Assembly: GCF_039905635.1 (NCBI RefSeq)
Contig: NZ_CP157000.1
Span: 3,968,001-4,032,000, forward strand
Direction of reading: 5' to 3'
DNA length: 64,000 nt
DNA from: Microbacterium sp. ProA8
Lineage (GTDB): Bacteria; Actinomycetota; Actinomycetes; Actinomycetales; Microbacteriaceae
Part shown: one piece after another, positions 51,985-60,758 of the stretch
How positions within the stretch are numbered: the stretch's first letter is position 1
Layout: every line of letters starts with the position of its first letter
Made by a program: the position numbers and the translations under genes
The notes under the pieces: model-generated
Told to the model about the DNA's origin: nothing
The model's database searches: none
Seen by the model: only the letters and a program-made list of their open reading frames with translations

Positions 51985-53238
51985 TCAGCCGCGCAGGCTC
52001 GCGAGACGTCGCGAGCCGGGCGCGAGGCGCTCGGCGACGGCCACCGCGGACAGGATGGCGCTCTCGTGCGAGTCGGCGTCGGCGGTGTAGAGCCCGGCGA
52101 GCGAGATCCCGTGGCGCCCCTGGAGGGGGCGCAGCCGCCGCTGCGCGTCGAAGTAGGCGGTGTCGATCAGGCCGTGCTCGTAGGTCGCGGTGGCATGGAG
52201 GGGCTCCGGGAGGACCTCGTCGTACGTGACCCAGCTCTTGAAGACCGGGAGCCCGCGCGCCGGATCCCAGATCGACAGCGAGCTGTGCGCGGCGTCCGCG
52301 CGGATGTTCACCACCGACCACGCCGCCTCGTCCCGCGGCATCAGCCGCCGATCGCCGTGGATGGCGATCGTCGTCGAGAAGTAGTCGAACCTCGCGAGCT
52401 GCCGCGTCAGCTCGTCCAGTTCGGGATGGTGCGCAAGCAGCAGATGGGCGTGGCGGGCGCTGCACGCGAACACGAGATGGTCGAACGGATGCCGCACCCC
52501 GCCCGCCTCGATCTCCAGAGTGCCGTCGCCGTCCTTCGTGACCGACTCGACCGGCGAACCGGCGTGCAGCGTCGCCCGCTCGAGGGAGCCGATGAGGGCG
52601 TCGACATAGACGCGCAGTCCGCCCGGGATCTGGCTCTGCACCGGCGGCCGAAGACCCCTCGGGAGGTTGGCCCCGAGGTAGTAGAGCGCGTTGTAGGCCG
52701 AGAAGCGGCGGAAGTCGGCGAGGTCGACGCACCAGAACGCGAGGAGCAGCGGGAGCAGGAACCCGTCGACGAACGACCGAGGCAGCCGCTTGCGCTCGAG
52801 GTACTCCGCGATGGTGACGGTGGTGTCGTGCTCGGCGAGGAACGCCGGGATCTCCGCCAGGAACGACCGGAAGCGCAGCAGCCGGCCGATCGCGTCGGGA
52901 CCGAGCGACGACCACACGGGACGCCCCGCGCGGAACGGCGGCATCGCGGTCGGCCCGGTGCCGTCGCCGCCGACCACGGTGAGGGTCGCCGGGTACGACT
53001 CGCGGCAGACCCCGAGCGCATCGAGCAGCCGGTTGAAGGTCGCGTAGGCCGCGCTCGGCGCGAAGAACTGGAAGCCGGCGTCGACGGCGAACCGCTGCCC
53101 GTCGACCTCGATGTCGACCGTGTGCGCATGCCCGCCGAAGCGGTCGTCCCTCTCGAACAGCGTCACCTCGTGATCGCGCTCCAGCAGCCACGCGGTCGCG
53201 AGTCCCGCCGCTCCCCCGCCGATGATCCCGATCCGCAT
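51985..53238 (-). CDS. FAD-dependent NAD(P)-binding oxidoreductase (amine-oxidase-like)
   Basis: 417 residues with an N-terminal FAD fold: IGIIGGGAAGLATAWLLE, FERDDRFGGHAHTV. Then comes a block (AFWCVDLADFRRFSAYNAL, IPGGLRVYVDALI) typical of the COG2907 group of predicted NAD/FAD-binding proteins, often next to cyclopropane-fatty-acid or carotenoid genes. No such neighbours here. The ATG at 53238 is divergent from the POT transporter. Substrate unknown. Confidence 0.78.
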   Translation of the reverse strand: MRIGIIGGGAAGLATAWLLERDHEVTLFERDDRFGGHAHTVDIEVDGQRFAVDAGFQFFAPSAAYATFNRLLDALGVCRESYPATLTVVGGDGTGPTAMPPFRAGRPVWSSLGPDAIGRLLRFRSFLAEIPAFLAEHDTTVTIAEYLERKRLPRSFVDGFLLPLLLAFWCVDLADFRRFSAYNALYYLGANLPRGLRPPVQSQIPGGLRVYVDALIGSLERATLHAGSPVESVTKDGDGTLEIEAGGVRHPFDHLVFACSARHAHLLLAHHPELDELTRQLARFDYFSTTIAIHGDRRLMPRDEAAWSVVNIRADAAHSSLSIWDPARGLPVFKSWVTYDEVLPEPLHATATYEHGLIDTAYFDAQRRLRPLQGRHGISLAGLYTADADSHESAILSAVAVAERLAPGSRRLASLRG

Positions 53239-53349
53239 GTGGCAGCCGTCCTGTGAGGGGTCGTCCTCAGACTAGGGCCCCGAGGTGGGTCTATCGGCTC
53301 GTGCGCCCGGTCGCTAGCCTGACGTGAACCGGGGCGACGGGAGCGGGCG

Positions 53350-54972
53350 ATGAGCGGGCGTGATCAGGGCTTTCAGGACGACGACAGGACTCGACCGGGC
53401 CGTGGCGAGCCCGAGCAGGTGCCCGTAGGGCCGCCGGACGGCGCGACGGCGGCGGGCGACGCCACGCGGACCGGCACCGTCGCCGCGGCGAGCGGCACGG
53501 ACGCGGCGGGAACCACGGCGGCAGACGACGGTGCCGACCACGATGCCCGGTTCTTCGGACAGCCCTGGGCGCTCGCGCACATCTTCGGCGTCGAGATGTG
53601 GGAGCGGTTCAGCTTCTATGGCATGCAGGGCATCCTGCTCATCTACATGTACTACTCCGTCGCGGACGGCGGGCTCGGCATTCCCGAGGCGACGGCCACC
53701 GGCATCGTCGGCGCCTACGGCGGCACGGTCTACCTGTCGACGATCCTGGGCGCGTGGGTCGCCGACCGCCTGCTCGGCTCGGAGCGGGTCCTGTTCTTCA
53801 GCGCCTGGGTGATCATGGCCGGTCACATCGCGCTCGCGCTGCTCCCGAGCGTGTGGGGGCTCGGCGTCGGCCTCATCCTCGTCGCCGTCGGATCGGGCGG
53901 CCTGAAGGCGAACGCGACCGCGGTCGTGGGCACGCTCTACTCCGAGAAGGACCCGCGCCGCGATGCGGGCTTCTCGCTGTTCTACCTCGGCATCAACCTG
54001 GGTGCGTTCCTCGGGCCGATCGTCACCGGCTTCCTGCAGAGCAACGTCGGGTTCCACTGGGGCTTCGGCGCCGCCGCGGTCGGCATGGCGATCGGCCTCC
54101 TCCAGTACTCGTTCGGGCGCAAGCAGCTGCCGGCCTCATCGCGCGTCGTGGCGAACCCGCTGCCCGCCAACCGCCGCGGCGTGATGATCGGCATCGGCGT
54201 CGCCGGACTGCTGCTCATCGTGGTGCTCGTGCTGACGGGCGTGATCCGTGCCGACAACCTCGCCGGCATCGTGATCCTCGTCACGCTCGTCGCGGCGATC
54301 GCCTACTTCTCCGTCATCATCTCCTCGCGCGCCATCACCGCCGACGATCGTTCGCGTGTCATCGGCTTCATCCCGCTGTTCATCGTGAACGTCGGATTCT
54401 GGTCGCTGTACCAGCAGCAGTTCACGGTGCTGACGATCTACTCCGACAAGCAGCTCGACCGGACGATCCTCGGCTGGGAGATGCCGGTGTCGTGGGTGAA
54501 CTCGATCAACCCGATCTTCGTCATCATCCTCTCCGGCGTCTTCGCGGCGATCTGGACGAAGCTCGGCACACGCGCCCCCTCGGCCCCGGTGAAGTTCTCG
54601 CTCGGCGCGATGATCATGGGCGTCGCCTTCCTGCTGTTCCTGCCGTGGGCGAACGGTGCGCCGAACTCCACGCCGCTCCTGGCGATCGTCCTGATCCTCC
54701 TGGTGTTCACGATCGCCGAGCTGTTCATCTCGCCCCCGGGGCTGTCGGTGACCACGAAGCTCGCGCCTCAGCGGTTCCACACCCAGATGGTCGCGCTGTA
54801 CTTCCTCTCGATCGCCCTCGGCACCGCGATCGCCGGCTGGCTCGCGCAGTTCTACGACCCCGAGAACGAGGTGCCGTACTTCACGATCCTCGGCGGCATC
54901 GCCATCGTGCTCGGCCTCGCGCTCCTCGCCGCCGCCAAGCCGGTGCTGAAGATGATGCGCGGCGTGCGATAG
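53350..54972 (+). CDS. POT/PTR2-family proton-coupled oligopeptide transporter
   Basis: 540 residues. After about 65 low-complexity, Thr/Ala/Gly-rich residues comes the transporter core. It has the ExxER motif (Glu82, Glu85, Arg86 in EMWERFSFYGM) that couples proton and peptide in this family. LSTILGAWVADRLLG, GSGGLKANATAVVG and FSLFYLGINLGAFLGPIV follow as PTR2 signatures. About 14 helices. It takes up di- and tripeptides. The ATG at 53350 is used; the long N-terminal tail is unusual for DtpT-type proteins. Confidence 0.88.
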   Translation: MSGRDQGFQDDDRTRPGRGEPEQVPVGPPDGATAAGDATRTGTVAAASGTDAAGTTAADDGADHDARFFGQPWALAHIFGVEMWERFSFYGMQGILLIYMYYSVADGGLGIPEATATGIVGAYGGTVYLSTILGAWVADRLLGSERVLFFSAWVIMAGHIALALLPSVWGLGVGLILVAVGSGGLKANATAVVGTLYSEKDPRRDAGFSLFYLGINLGAFLGPIVTGFLQSNVGFHWGFGAAAVGMAIGLLQYSFGRKQLPASSRVVANPLPANRRGVMIGIGVAGLLLIVVLVLTGVIRADNLAGIVILVTLVAAIAYFSVIISSRAITADDRSRVIGFIPLFIVNVGFWSLYQQQFTVLTIYSDKQLDRTILGWEMPVSWVNSINPIFVIILSGVFAAIWTKLGTRAPSAPVKFSLGAMIMGVAFLLFLPWANGAPNSTPLLAIVLILLVFTIAELFISPPGLSVTTKLAPQRFHTQMVALYFLSIALGTAIAGWLAQFYDPENEVPYFTILGGIAIVLGLALLAAAKPVLKMMRGVR

Positions 54973-55074
54973 TCACCGCACCGGTATCAATGCCATCGAT
55001 GCCCTGGATAACCGCATCGCTCTTCGCTGATCTCCCCGCTCGGCCTTCAATGAAGGTGAGTCAAAGGAGATTCA

Positions 55075-56307
55075 ATGACGAAGCCCAACCTCGAGGTCGC
55101 CCCGACGCCGACCCGACGCGCCGGAGCCTGGCAGGCCGCCCTCCTGCTGGCCGGCAGCTGCATGCCCGTGATGGGGTCGGTCCTCATCACTCCTGTCCTG
55201 CCCCAGCTCTCGGCCCACTTCGCCGACGAGCCGGGTGCGGACGTGCTGGTGCCGATGATCGTCGCCATCCCGGCGCTGATGATCGCGCTGTTCGCACCGT
55301 TCGCCGGGCAGATCATCGACCGCACCGGCCGCAAGACGCTGCTGGTCGTGGCGATGTTCGCCTACGCCGTGGCCGGCACCGTGCCGGCATGGCTCGACAA
55401 CCTGACCGGCATCCTCATCAGCCGCGCTTTCGTGGGGCTCTTCGAGGCGGCCATCATGACGGTCTGCACGACGCTCATCGTGGACTACTTCCACGAGGAG
55501 AACCGCCGCAACCGGTACCTCAGCCTGCAGACGGTCGCCACGACCCTCGGTGCGACGGTGTTCATCGCGGTCGGCGGTGCGGTCGGCTCGGCCGGCTGGC
55601 ACGCGCCGTTCTGGATCTACGCGATCGCGATCCCGATCGCCGTGGCCATGGTGTTCTCGCTGTGGGAGCCGGGTCGAGGCGACTCGACCGACCTCCATGT
55701 GCCGACCGGCGAGAAGGCGCGCGTGCCGTGGCGCATCCTCGGACTGCCGCTCGTGGTCACGCTCTTCGGCGGCTTCACGTTCTACGTCATGATCATCGAG
55801 GTCAGCTACCTCGTCGTGGGCACGGGCGTCGCCGCCGATGACACCGCCACGATCGGCCTGGTCGCGGCGATCGCATCGCTCGCCACCGCCGCCGGCGCCT
55901 TCACGTTCCCCCGCATCGCGAAGGCGGGCACGCGGCTCCAGCTGCCGCTGGCGTTCGGGCTCCAGGCCGCCGGCATGATCATCGTGTGGCTGTTCGGCGG
56001 CTTCGCCGGGGTGCTGATCGGCGCGATCGTCGCGGGCTACGGCTCCGGCATCCTGCTGCCCTCGCTCGTCACGTGGGTCGTCTCGCGCACCCGGTTCGAG
56101 GAGCGCGGTCGCGCGACCGGCTGGTGGACCGCCGCGTTCTTCTTCGGGCAGTTCGTCACGCCGCTCGTGATGGGCGCGCTCACCGCCGGCACCGGTGCGC
56201 CCCTGCCCGTCGCCGTGGGCATCGTCGGCATCTCCGCGGCGGTCGTCGCGGCGATCCTCGCGTTCGTCCTCCGCCGGCAGCAGCCGGCCCGGGTCGCAGC
56301 CGCCTGA
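55075..56307 (+). CDS. MFS transporter (12 TM)
   Basis: 410 residues, about 12 helices, with motif A-like GQIIDRTGRKTLLV after helix 2 and ISRAFVGLFEAAIMTV in helix 4. The second half has GAIVAGYGSGILLPSLVTW. AAAGGAGATTCA precedes the ATG at 55075, a strong ribosome-binding site. Follows the POT transporter by about 100 bp, so its own promoter or readthrough is possible. It ends at a strong terminator. Substrate unknown. Confidence 0.82.
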   Translation: MTKPNLEVAPTPTRRAGAWQAALLLAGSCMPVMGSVLITPVLPQLSAHFADEPGADVLVPMIVAIPALMIALFAPFAGQIIDRTGRKTLLVVAMFAYAVAGTVPAWLDNLTGILISRAFVGLFEAAIMTVCTTLIVDYFHEENRRNRYLSLQTVATTLGATVFIAVGGAVGSAGWHAPFWIYAIAIPIAVAMVFSLWEPGRGDSTDLHVPTGEKARVPWRILGLPLVVTLFGGFTFYVMIIEVSYLVVGTGVAADDTATIGLVAAIASLATAAGAFTFPRIAKAGTRLQLPLAFGLQAAGMIIVWLFGGFAGVLIGAIVAGYGSGILLPSLVTWVVSRTRFEERGRATGWWTAAFFFGQFVTPLVMGALTAGTGAPLPVAVGIVGISAAVVAAILAFVLRRQQPARVAAA

Positions 56308-56313
56308 TCGACG

Positions 56314-56353
56314 CGAAAGGGCCGGATCGTCCGTGGACGATCCGGCCCTTTCG
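56314..56353. terminator. Strong bidirectional terminator
   Basis: A perfect 19-bp stem (56314-56332 with 56335-56353), ending CCCTTTCG. It separates the MFS gene from the convergent aromatic-catabolism operon. Confidence 0.85.
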
Positions 56354-56411
56354 TTCGTGCTCCGAGGGGAGTTCGCCGTCGGCAGCGGAGACCGCGCCGA
56401 CGGCAAACGGC

Positions 56412-57491
56412 TCAGGCGGAGCCGGATTCCCGGTGCCGCAGACGCGGACGCGGGCGTGCGGGCGGCACGTCCGGCGCCGGCACCGCAGCGCCGACGGTGC
56501 CGACGAGCTCGCCGATGCCCTCGACGACCATGCGCACCTCGTCGCCCTCCTGCAGCGGCGGCGGCACGAGGCCGCCGTTGCGGCCCCACAGCTCGCCGAG
56601 GCATCCGCCGTTGCCGACGGTGCCACTGCCCAGCACATCGCCCGGCACGACGCGCGAATTGCGCGACGCGTAGGCGACGAACTCGGGGAACGGCCAGCCG
56701 GCGTTCGACACCAGGTCCTCGCCGATGAGCTCGCCGTTGACGTAGACCTCGGCGCGGATCGCGATGAAGCCGTCGGCGTCGAGGTACGGCTCGAGCTCGT
56801 CGGCGGTGACGATCCACGGGCCGAGCGCCGTGCCGAAGTCCTTGCCCTTCGCGGGCCCGAGACGCACCTTCATCTCGCGGCCCTGCAGGTCGCGGGCCGA
56901 CCAGTCGTTCATGATCGTGTACCCGAAGACGACGGATGCCGCGTCCTCGACGGTCAGGTTGCTCCAGCCGGTCTCCGAGCCCGGTCCCCCGGTCCCTGAG
57001 CCCCGTCCGCCGGTCCCTGAGCCCGCTCCGTCGGTCCCTGAGCCCGCTCCGCCGGTCCCTGAGCCTGTCGAAGGGCCCCCGATGACCACCGCGACCTCCA
57101 GCTCGAAGTCGAGCCGCTGGGTCACCGGAGGATGCAGCACGTCGCCGGGGCCGAGGATCGTGTGCGGGTTCGTGAAGTAGAACGTGGGGGCCTGGTACCA
57201 CTCGTCGGCGACGTGGCTCTTGCCCTCGACACCGGCGCTCACGCCTTCGACGTGCTCCTCGAAGGCGACGAAGTCGCGGACCGATGCCGGCACCAGCGGC
57301 GCGAGCAGCCGCACCTCGGCGAGCGGGGCGCCGAGGTCGCCCTGCACGCTCGCGAAGGCCGCGTGCGCGGCATCCGCTCCTCCGGCGAGGATCTCGGCGA
57401 CGGTGAGTCCGTCACGAAAGGCGACGACGCGATCGTCCACGACGAACCCCTCGCCGACGGTGCCGTCGTGACTCCAGCGGGCGATTCTCAT
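56412..57491 (-). CDS. FAH-family hydrolase/decarboxylase with 7-residue repeat insertion
   Basis: 359 residues. Fumarylacetoacetate-hydrolase fold: TFYFTNPHTILGPGDVL, the metal-binding DFELEVAVVIG, YTIMNDWSARDLQGREM, LGPAKGKDFGTALGPWIV and SGTVGNGGCLGELWGR. Immediately after the DFELEVAVVIG strand a roughly 40-residue Gly/Ser/Thr stretch built of GSGTGGx units has been inserted, encoded by a 21-bp minisatellite. It probably forms a floppy surface loop and may leave activity intact. Last gene of the operon. It may hydrolyse or decarboxylate a ring-cleavage product such as a 2-oxo-diacid. Confidence 0.85.
   Translation of the reverse strand: MRIARWSHDGTVGEGFVVDDRVVAFRDGLTVAEILAGGADAAHAAFASVQGDLGAPLAEVRLLAPLVPASVRDFVAFEEHVEGVSAGVEGKSHVADEWYQAPTFYFTNPHTILGPGDVLHPPVTQRLDFELEVAVVIGGPSTGSGTGGAGSGTDGAGSGTGGRGSGTGGPGSETGWSNLTVEDAASVVFGYTIMNDWSARDLQGREMKVRLGPAKGKDFGTALGPWIVTADELEPYLDADGFIAIRAEVYVNGELIGEDLVSNAGWPFPEFVAYASRNSRVVPGDVLGSGTVGNGGCLGELWGRNGGLVPPPLQEGDEVRMVVEGIGELVGTVGAAVPAPDVPPARPRPRLRHRESGSA
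56970..57075. repeat. 21-bp coding minisatellite plus CCCTGAGCCTGTCGAAGGG element
   Basis: GGTCCCTGAGCC-type units start at 56970 (degenerate), 56991, 57012, 57033 and 57054, a period of 21. The last joins CCCTGAGCCTGTCGAAGGG (57057-57075). The period is a multiple of three, so copy number can change without frameshift. Confidence 0.85.
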
Positions 57492-57521
57492 TCGGGCGGT
57501 TCCTCTCCTGCGATGAAGGGA

Positions 57522-58418
57522 TCAGGCATGGCAGTCCAGCGGCTGTGCGCCGTTGTACTCGTACATGTCCTGCCAGGCGGCGGGGATGTCGGGCTGCCCG
57601 CCCTCCGCCTCGGCGATCGCGCGATGGAGGTTTCCCACGATCCGCTCCTTCTCTGCGAGCCCGGCGAACCGGCCCAGGTCGAGCGTGCGCGCCGTCTCCA
57701 GCGGCGACAGCCCGCGAGCGCGGGCATCGGCCGCGGCGTCGATCAGGAACCGGAGGTAGTCCGCGACCGGAGCGAACAGCTCCGGTCCGCCGACCGGCCC
57801 GTGGCCGGGCACGACGATCTCGGCTTCCAGCGATGCCATCTGCTCGAGGGCGCGCAGCCAGCCGACGGGCGATCCAGACAGCGCAAATGGGGTGCCGCCG
57901 TGGAAGACGAGGTCTCCGGTGAAGAGCACCCGCTCGGCGGGAAGCCAGACGTACGAATCCCCCGTCGTGTGCGCGGGCGTGCCCGGATGACGCACCTCGA
58001 TCCGGCGCCCCTCGGGCGCGATCGTCAGCGCGTCGTCGAACACGAGCGTCGGGATCCGCGGCGCGACATCGCCCTGCACGAACGGGGTGAAGATGTGCGG
58101 AGCCAGCCGGTGGGGCGCGCGCAGATCGTCGGCGACCCGGCGATGCGCGATGATCTCGGCGTCGGGCAGCAGGGAGGCGCCGTTGCAGTGATCGGGGTGG
58201 GAGTGCGTGAGGATGACCCGTCGGACGGGCGACGACGCGACCTCCTCGGCCGCCCCGAGGTACGCGCGCGTCCTCGCGGCCGTCGAGGTGACGTCGATGC
58301 TCGTCGCACCGCTCGCGTCGTCGACCAGCCCGGTGTTGTTGATCATCCACCCGCCGTCGGGCTGGACGTACGCCCAGACTCCCTCGGCGAGCCGCTGCAG
58401 CTGCGGGGCATCGGTCAT
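57522..58418 (-). CDS. Metallo-beta-lactamase-fold hydrolase
   Basis: 298 residues. The metal-binding motif is THSHPDHCNG (HxHxDH). Later ligands are in HTTGDSYVW and TGDLVFHGG (Asp) and VPGHGPVGG (His). The N-terminus carries WMINNTGLVDD. Such enzymes hydrolyse thioesters, lactones or esters. The ATG at 58418 overlaps the MFS stop (ATGA). In this operon it may open a lactone or ester made from the aromatic substrate; the substrate is not visible. Confidence 0.82.
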   Translation of the reverse strand: MTDAPQLQRLAEGVWAYVQPDGGWMINNTGLVDDASGATSIDVTSTAARTRAYLGAAEEVASSPVRRVILTHSHPDHCNGASLLPDAEIIAHRRVADDLRAPHRLAPHIFTPFVQGDVAPRIPTLVFDDALTIAPEGRRIEVRHPGTPAHTTGDSYVWLPAERVLFTGDLVFHGGTPFALSGSPVGWLRALEQMASLEAEIVVPGHGPVGGPELFAPVADYLRFLIDAAADARARGLSPLETARTLDLGRFAGLAEKERIVGNLHRAIAEAEGGQPDIPAAWQDMYEYNGAQPLDCHA

Positions 58419-59650
58419 GCGTCGGTCTCCTCGGCGAAGCGGGGCAGCGTGAGCAGGATGACGGTGGCGACCACCATCATGCTCGCCGCCGTGATGAGCG
58501 GGATGTCGTAGCTGCCCGTGGCATCGAACGCGAAGCCGGCGGTGACGGGACCGAAGGCGCTGCCGATCATGAAGACGCTGTACACGATGCTGTACAGGAT
58601 GCCGAAGGCCCGGGGACCGAAGTACCGCGAGCTCAGGTACCCCATGAGGTCGATCTCGGCGCCGAATCCGATGCCGATGAGGAGGGCGGTCAGCGGGGCG
58701 AAGCTCGGGCCGGCCCACAGCAGGAGGAGGCAGCCGAACGCGGCGGCGAGGAAGAGGGGGACGGCGACATACGTGACGTAGAACCGGTCGAAGAGCCAGC
58801 CGATCAGAGGCCGGGCGATGACGGTCCCGACGCCGACCAGCGATGACAGGAACGCCGCCTGCACCGGGTCGACACCCGAGTCGATCAGCAGCGGCACGAA
58901 GTGCGGCACCATCGTGAGCAGCGCCCAGCCGAGCAGGAAGAACACCACGCAGAGGCTCCAGAACGCGCGGTTGCGCAGCGCGCCGGCGACGGTGAGCCCC
59001 GGCAGGGTGGAGCGATCGATCGCGGCGACGGCTGCCGGCGCACTCAGACGGGCGAAGAAGACGAGCACGAAGGGCAGCGCGCCGAGCACCGCCATCGTGA
59101 GGTAGGCCGCGCGCCAGCCGCTGTCGGCGATCACGATGCCCATGAGCGGCGGCAGGAACAGACCGGCCGCTCCGAGGCCGCCGGCGACGATGCCGAGCGC
59201 GATGCCGCGACGCCGGTCGAACTTCTCGACCACCGCCTTGGAGTACGTGACGGCCGACGTGCCGGCGCCCAGGACTCCGGCGAGCGCGTAGAACGCGAGG
59301 AACGTCGCGAGATTCGAGGTGAACAGGCCGATCATGACCAGCATGAGCACGAAGAGCGGAATCGAGACGAGGGCGACGCGCTTGACGCCGAGCCGATCCA
59401 GGAATCGCCCCACGAAGGGAAGGGCTGCCGCGAGTCCGAGCGAGCTCACCAGCGAGGCGAGGTTGATCTCGCCGCGTCCCCAGCCGAATTCGGCCTGCAG
59501 CGGCACCACCATGGTGCCCAGGATGTAGCCGAGCGAGCTGAGTCCCACGCCGGCGCCGATCGTGCTGAACACGAGGGTCGGCCACGCGCGGCGGAACTCG
59601 CCGGACGGCGCCGTGGGGGCGGCGGTGCGCGAGGTGGTGGTGTCGGCCAT
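58415..59650 (-). CDS. MFS transporter, probable carboxylate/aromatic acid uptake
   Basis: 411 residues, about 12 helices. It begins with a Thr/Ala-rich cytoplasmic tail, then VFSTIGAGVGLSSLGYILG. GRFLDRLGVKRVAL is motif A, and GFGAEIDLMGYLSSRYFGPRAFG belongs to the OFA/MCT-like branch that moves monocarboxylates. In the operon it most likely imports the compound to be degraded. The ATG at 59650 is the start. It overlaps the MBL-fold gene by four bases. Confidence 0.83.
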   Translation of the reverse strand: MADTTTSRTAAPTAPSGEFRRAWPTLVFSTIGAGVGLSSLGYILGTMVVPLQAEFGWGRGEINLASLVSSLGLAAALPFVGRFLDRLGVKRVALVSIPLFVLMLVMIGLFTSNLATFLAFYALAGVLGAGTSAVTYSKAVVEKFDRRRGIALGIVAGGLGAAGLFLPPLMGIVIADSGWRAAYLTMAVLGALPFVLVFFARLSAPAAVAAIDRSTLPGLTVAGALRNRAFWSLCVVFFLLGWALLTMVPHFVPLLIDSGVDPVQAAFLSSLVGVGTVIARPLIGWLFDRFYVTYVAVPLFLAAAFGCLLLLWAGPSFAPLTALLIGIGFGAEIDLMGYLSSRYFGPRAFGILYSIVYSVFMIGSAFGPVTAGFAFDATGSYDIPLITAASMMVVATVILLTLPRFAEETDA

Positions 59651-59729
59651 GAGTGTGTTGCTTCCTTCCAGGTGATGTCGGATGCCGCCGCGCGGGGATC
59701 GCGGCGATCCACTGTCTGCAGGGGTTCGG

Positions 59730-60758
59730 TTACGCGGGTACGCGTGCGGCCAGCAGCGCCGCGGCGTTGCCGGCGAGGATGCGGTCGGCGACCTCGGACG
59801 GCAGGCCGGCGTCGCGGACGAAGGCGACCGGATCGTCGAGGCCCATGTCGAACGGGAAGTCGCTGCCGAGCAGCACCCGCTCGGCGCCGGCGACGTCGAT
59901 GAGGTGCCGCAGCGCCGCCGGGTCGTGCACGACGGTGTCGAACCAGAGCTTCTTGAGGTAGCTCGACGGCTCGTGCGCGCAGCGCTGCGCCTCGGGCCGC
60001 ACGCGCCACGCACGGTCGGAGCGGCCGATCGCGAAGGGCAGGTAGCCGCCGCCGTGCGCGGCGACCAGCGTGAGCCCGGGGTGCCGGTCGAGCACGCCCG
60101 CGAAGATCAGGTGCGAGAGGGCGACGGCGTTCTCGGTGGGCTGACCCACCGTGTTGGACAGGTAGAACCGGTCGAGCCGTTCGTCGAGCGAGCAGCCGAA
60201 CGGGTGCAGGAAGACGATCGCGCCCAGCTCCGCGGCGCGGGCCCAGAACGGCTCGAGCCGCTCGTCCGACAGCTCGACGTCTCCCGCGAAAGACGAGATC
60301 TCGACGCCCGCGAGGCCCCGACCGAGCACCGCGTCGTCGAGGCACTCGACGATGCGCTCCGGGTGCTGCAGCGGCACGAGCCCGAGCCCGGTGAGGCGGT
60401 CGGGTGCCTGTGCGACGTGCGCGGCGACCAGCCGGTTCGCCTCGTTGGCCGCCCAGACCGCGAGGCCCTCCGGCGCCCACGGGTAGAAGTGGTTCGGCGA
60501 GGCGCTCACCCACTGCCGGCCCACGCCCTGGGCGTCCATCGCGGCCAGCCGCTCGGACACCTGCGTCAGCTTGGGCACGCGCGACCCCACCATCGGGCCC
60601 GACACCGCCAGGCTCTCGGCGCCGTTGCGGACGAGCTCGAGTGCGGCCGCCTCCTTCACGAGCTCGGGCACCCGCGCCTCGACCTCGGCGTGGAGCGACG
60701 GCAGCAGCAGGTGCGCGTGCACGTCGGTCACGGCATCCTCGTTGACTCCCCCGCTCAT
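59730..60758 (-). CDS. Amidohydrolase family 2 (ACMSD/resorcylate-decarboxylase-like)
   Basis: 342 residues. DVHAHLLLPS gives the HxH metal pair, FLHPFG the next His, LVAAHGGGYLPF another, and VLLGSDFPFDMG the catalytic Asp. This is the layout of the ACMSD/gamma-resorcylate decarboxylase group, which decarboxylates aromatic or muconate-semialdehyde acids without a redox cofactor; hydrolysis is also possible. The ATG at 60758 overlaps the monooxygenase stop. In the operon it may remove a carboxyl from a ring or a ring-cleavage product. Confidence 0.8.
   Translation of the reverse strand: MSGGVNEDAVTDVHAHLLLPSLHAEVEARVPELVKEAAALELVRNGAESLAVSGPMVGSRVPKLTQVSERLAAMDAQGVGRQWVSASPNHFYPWAPEGLAVWAANEANRLVAAHVAQAPDRLTGLGLVPLQHPERIVECLDDAVLGRGLAGVEISSFAGDVELSDERLEPFWARAAELGAIVFLHPFGCSLDERLDRFYLSNTVGQPTENAVALSHLIFAGVLDRHPGLTLVAAHGGGYLPFAIGRSDRAWRVRPEAQRCAHEPSSYLKKLWFDTVVHDPAALRHLIDVAGAERVLLGSDFPFDMGLDDPVAFVRDAGLPSEVADRILAGNAAALLAARVPA

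Noticed and set aside
56970-57075. CRISPR array or tRNA-like repeats
   Set aside because: The period is 21 bp without spacers and the array is inside an open reading frame.
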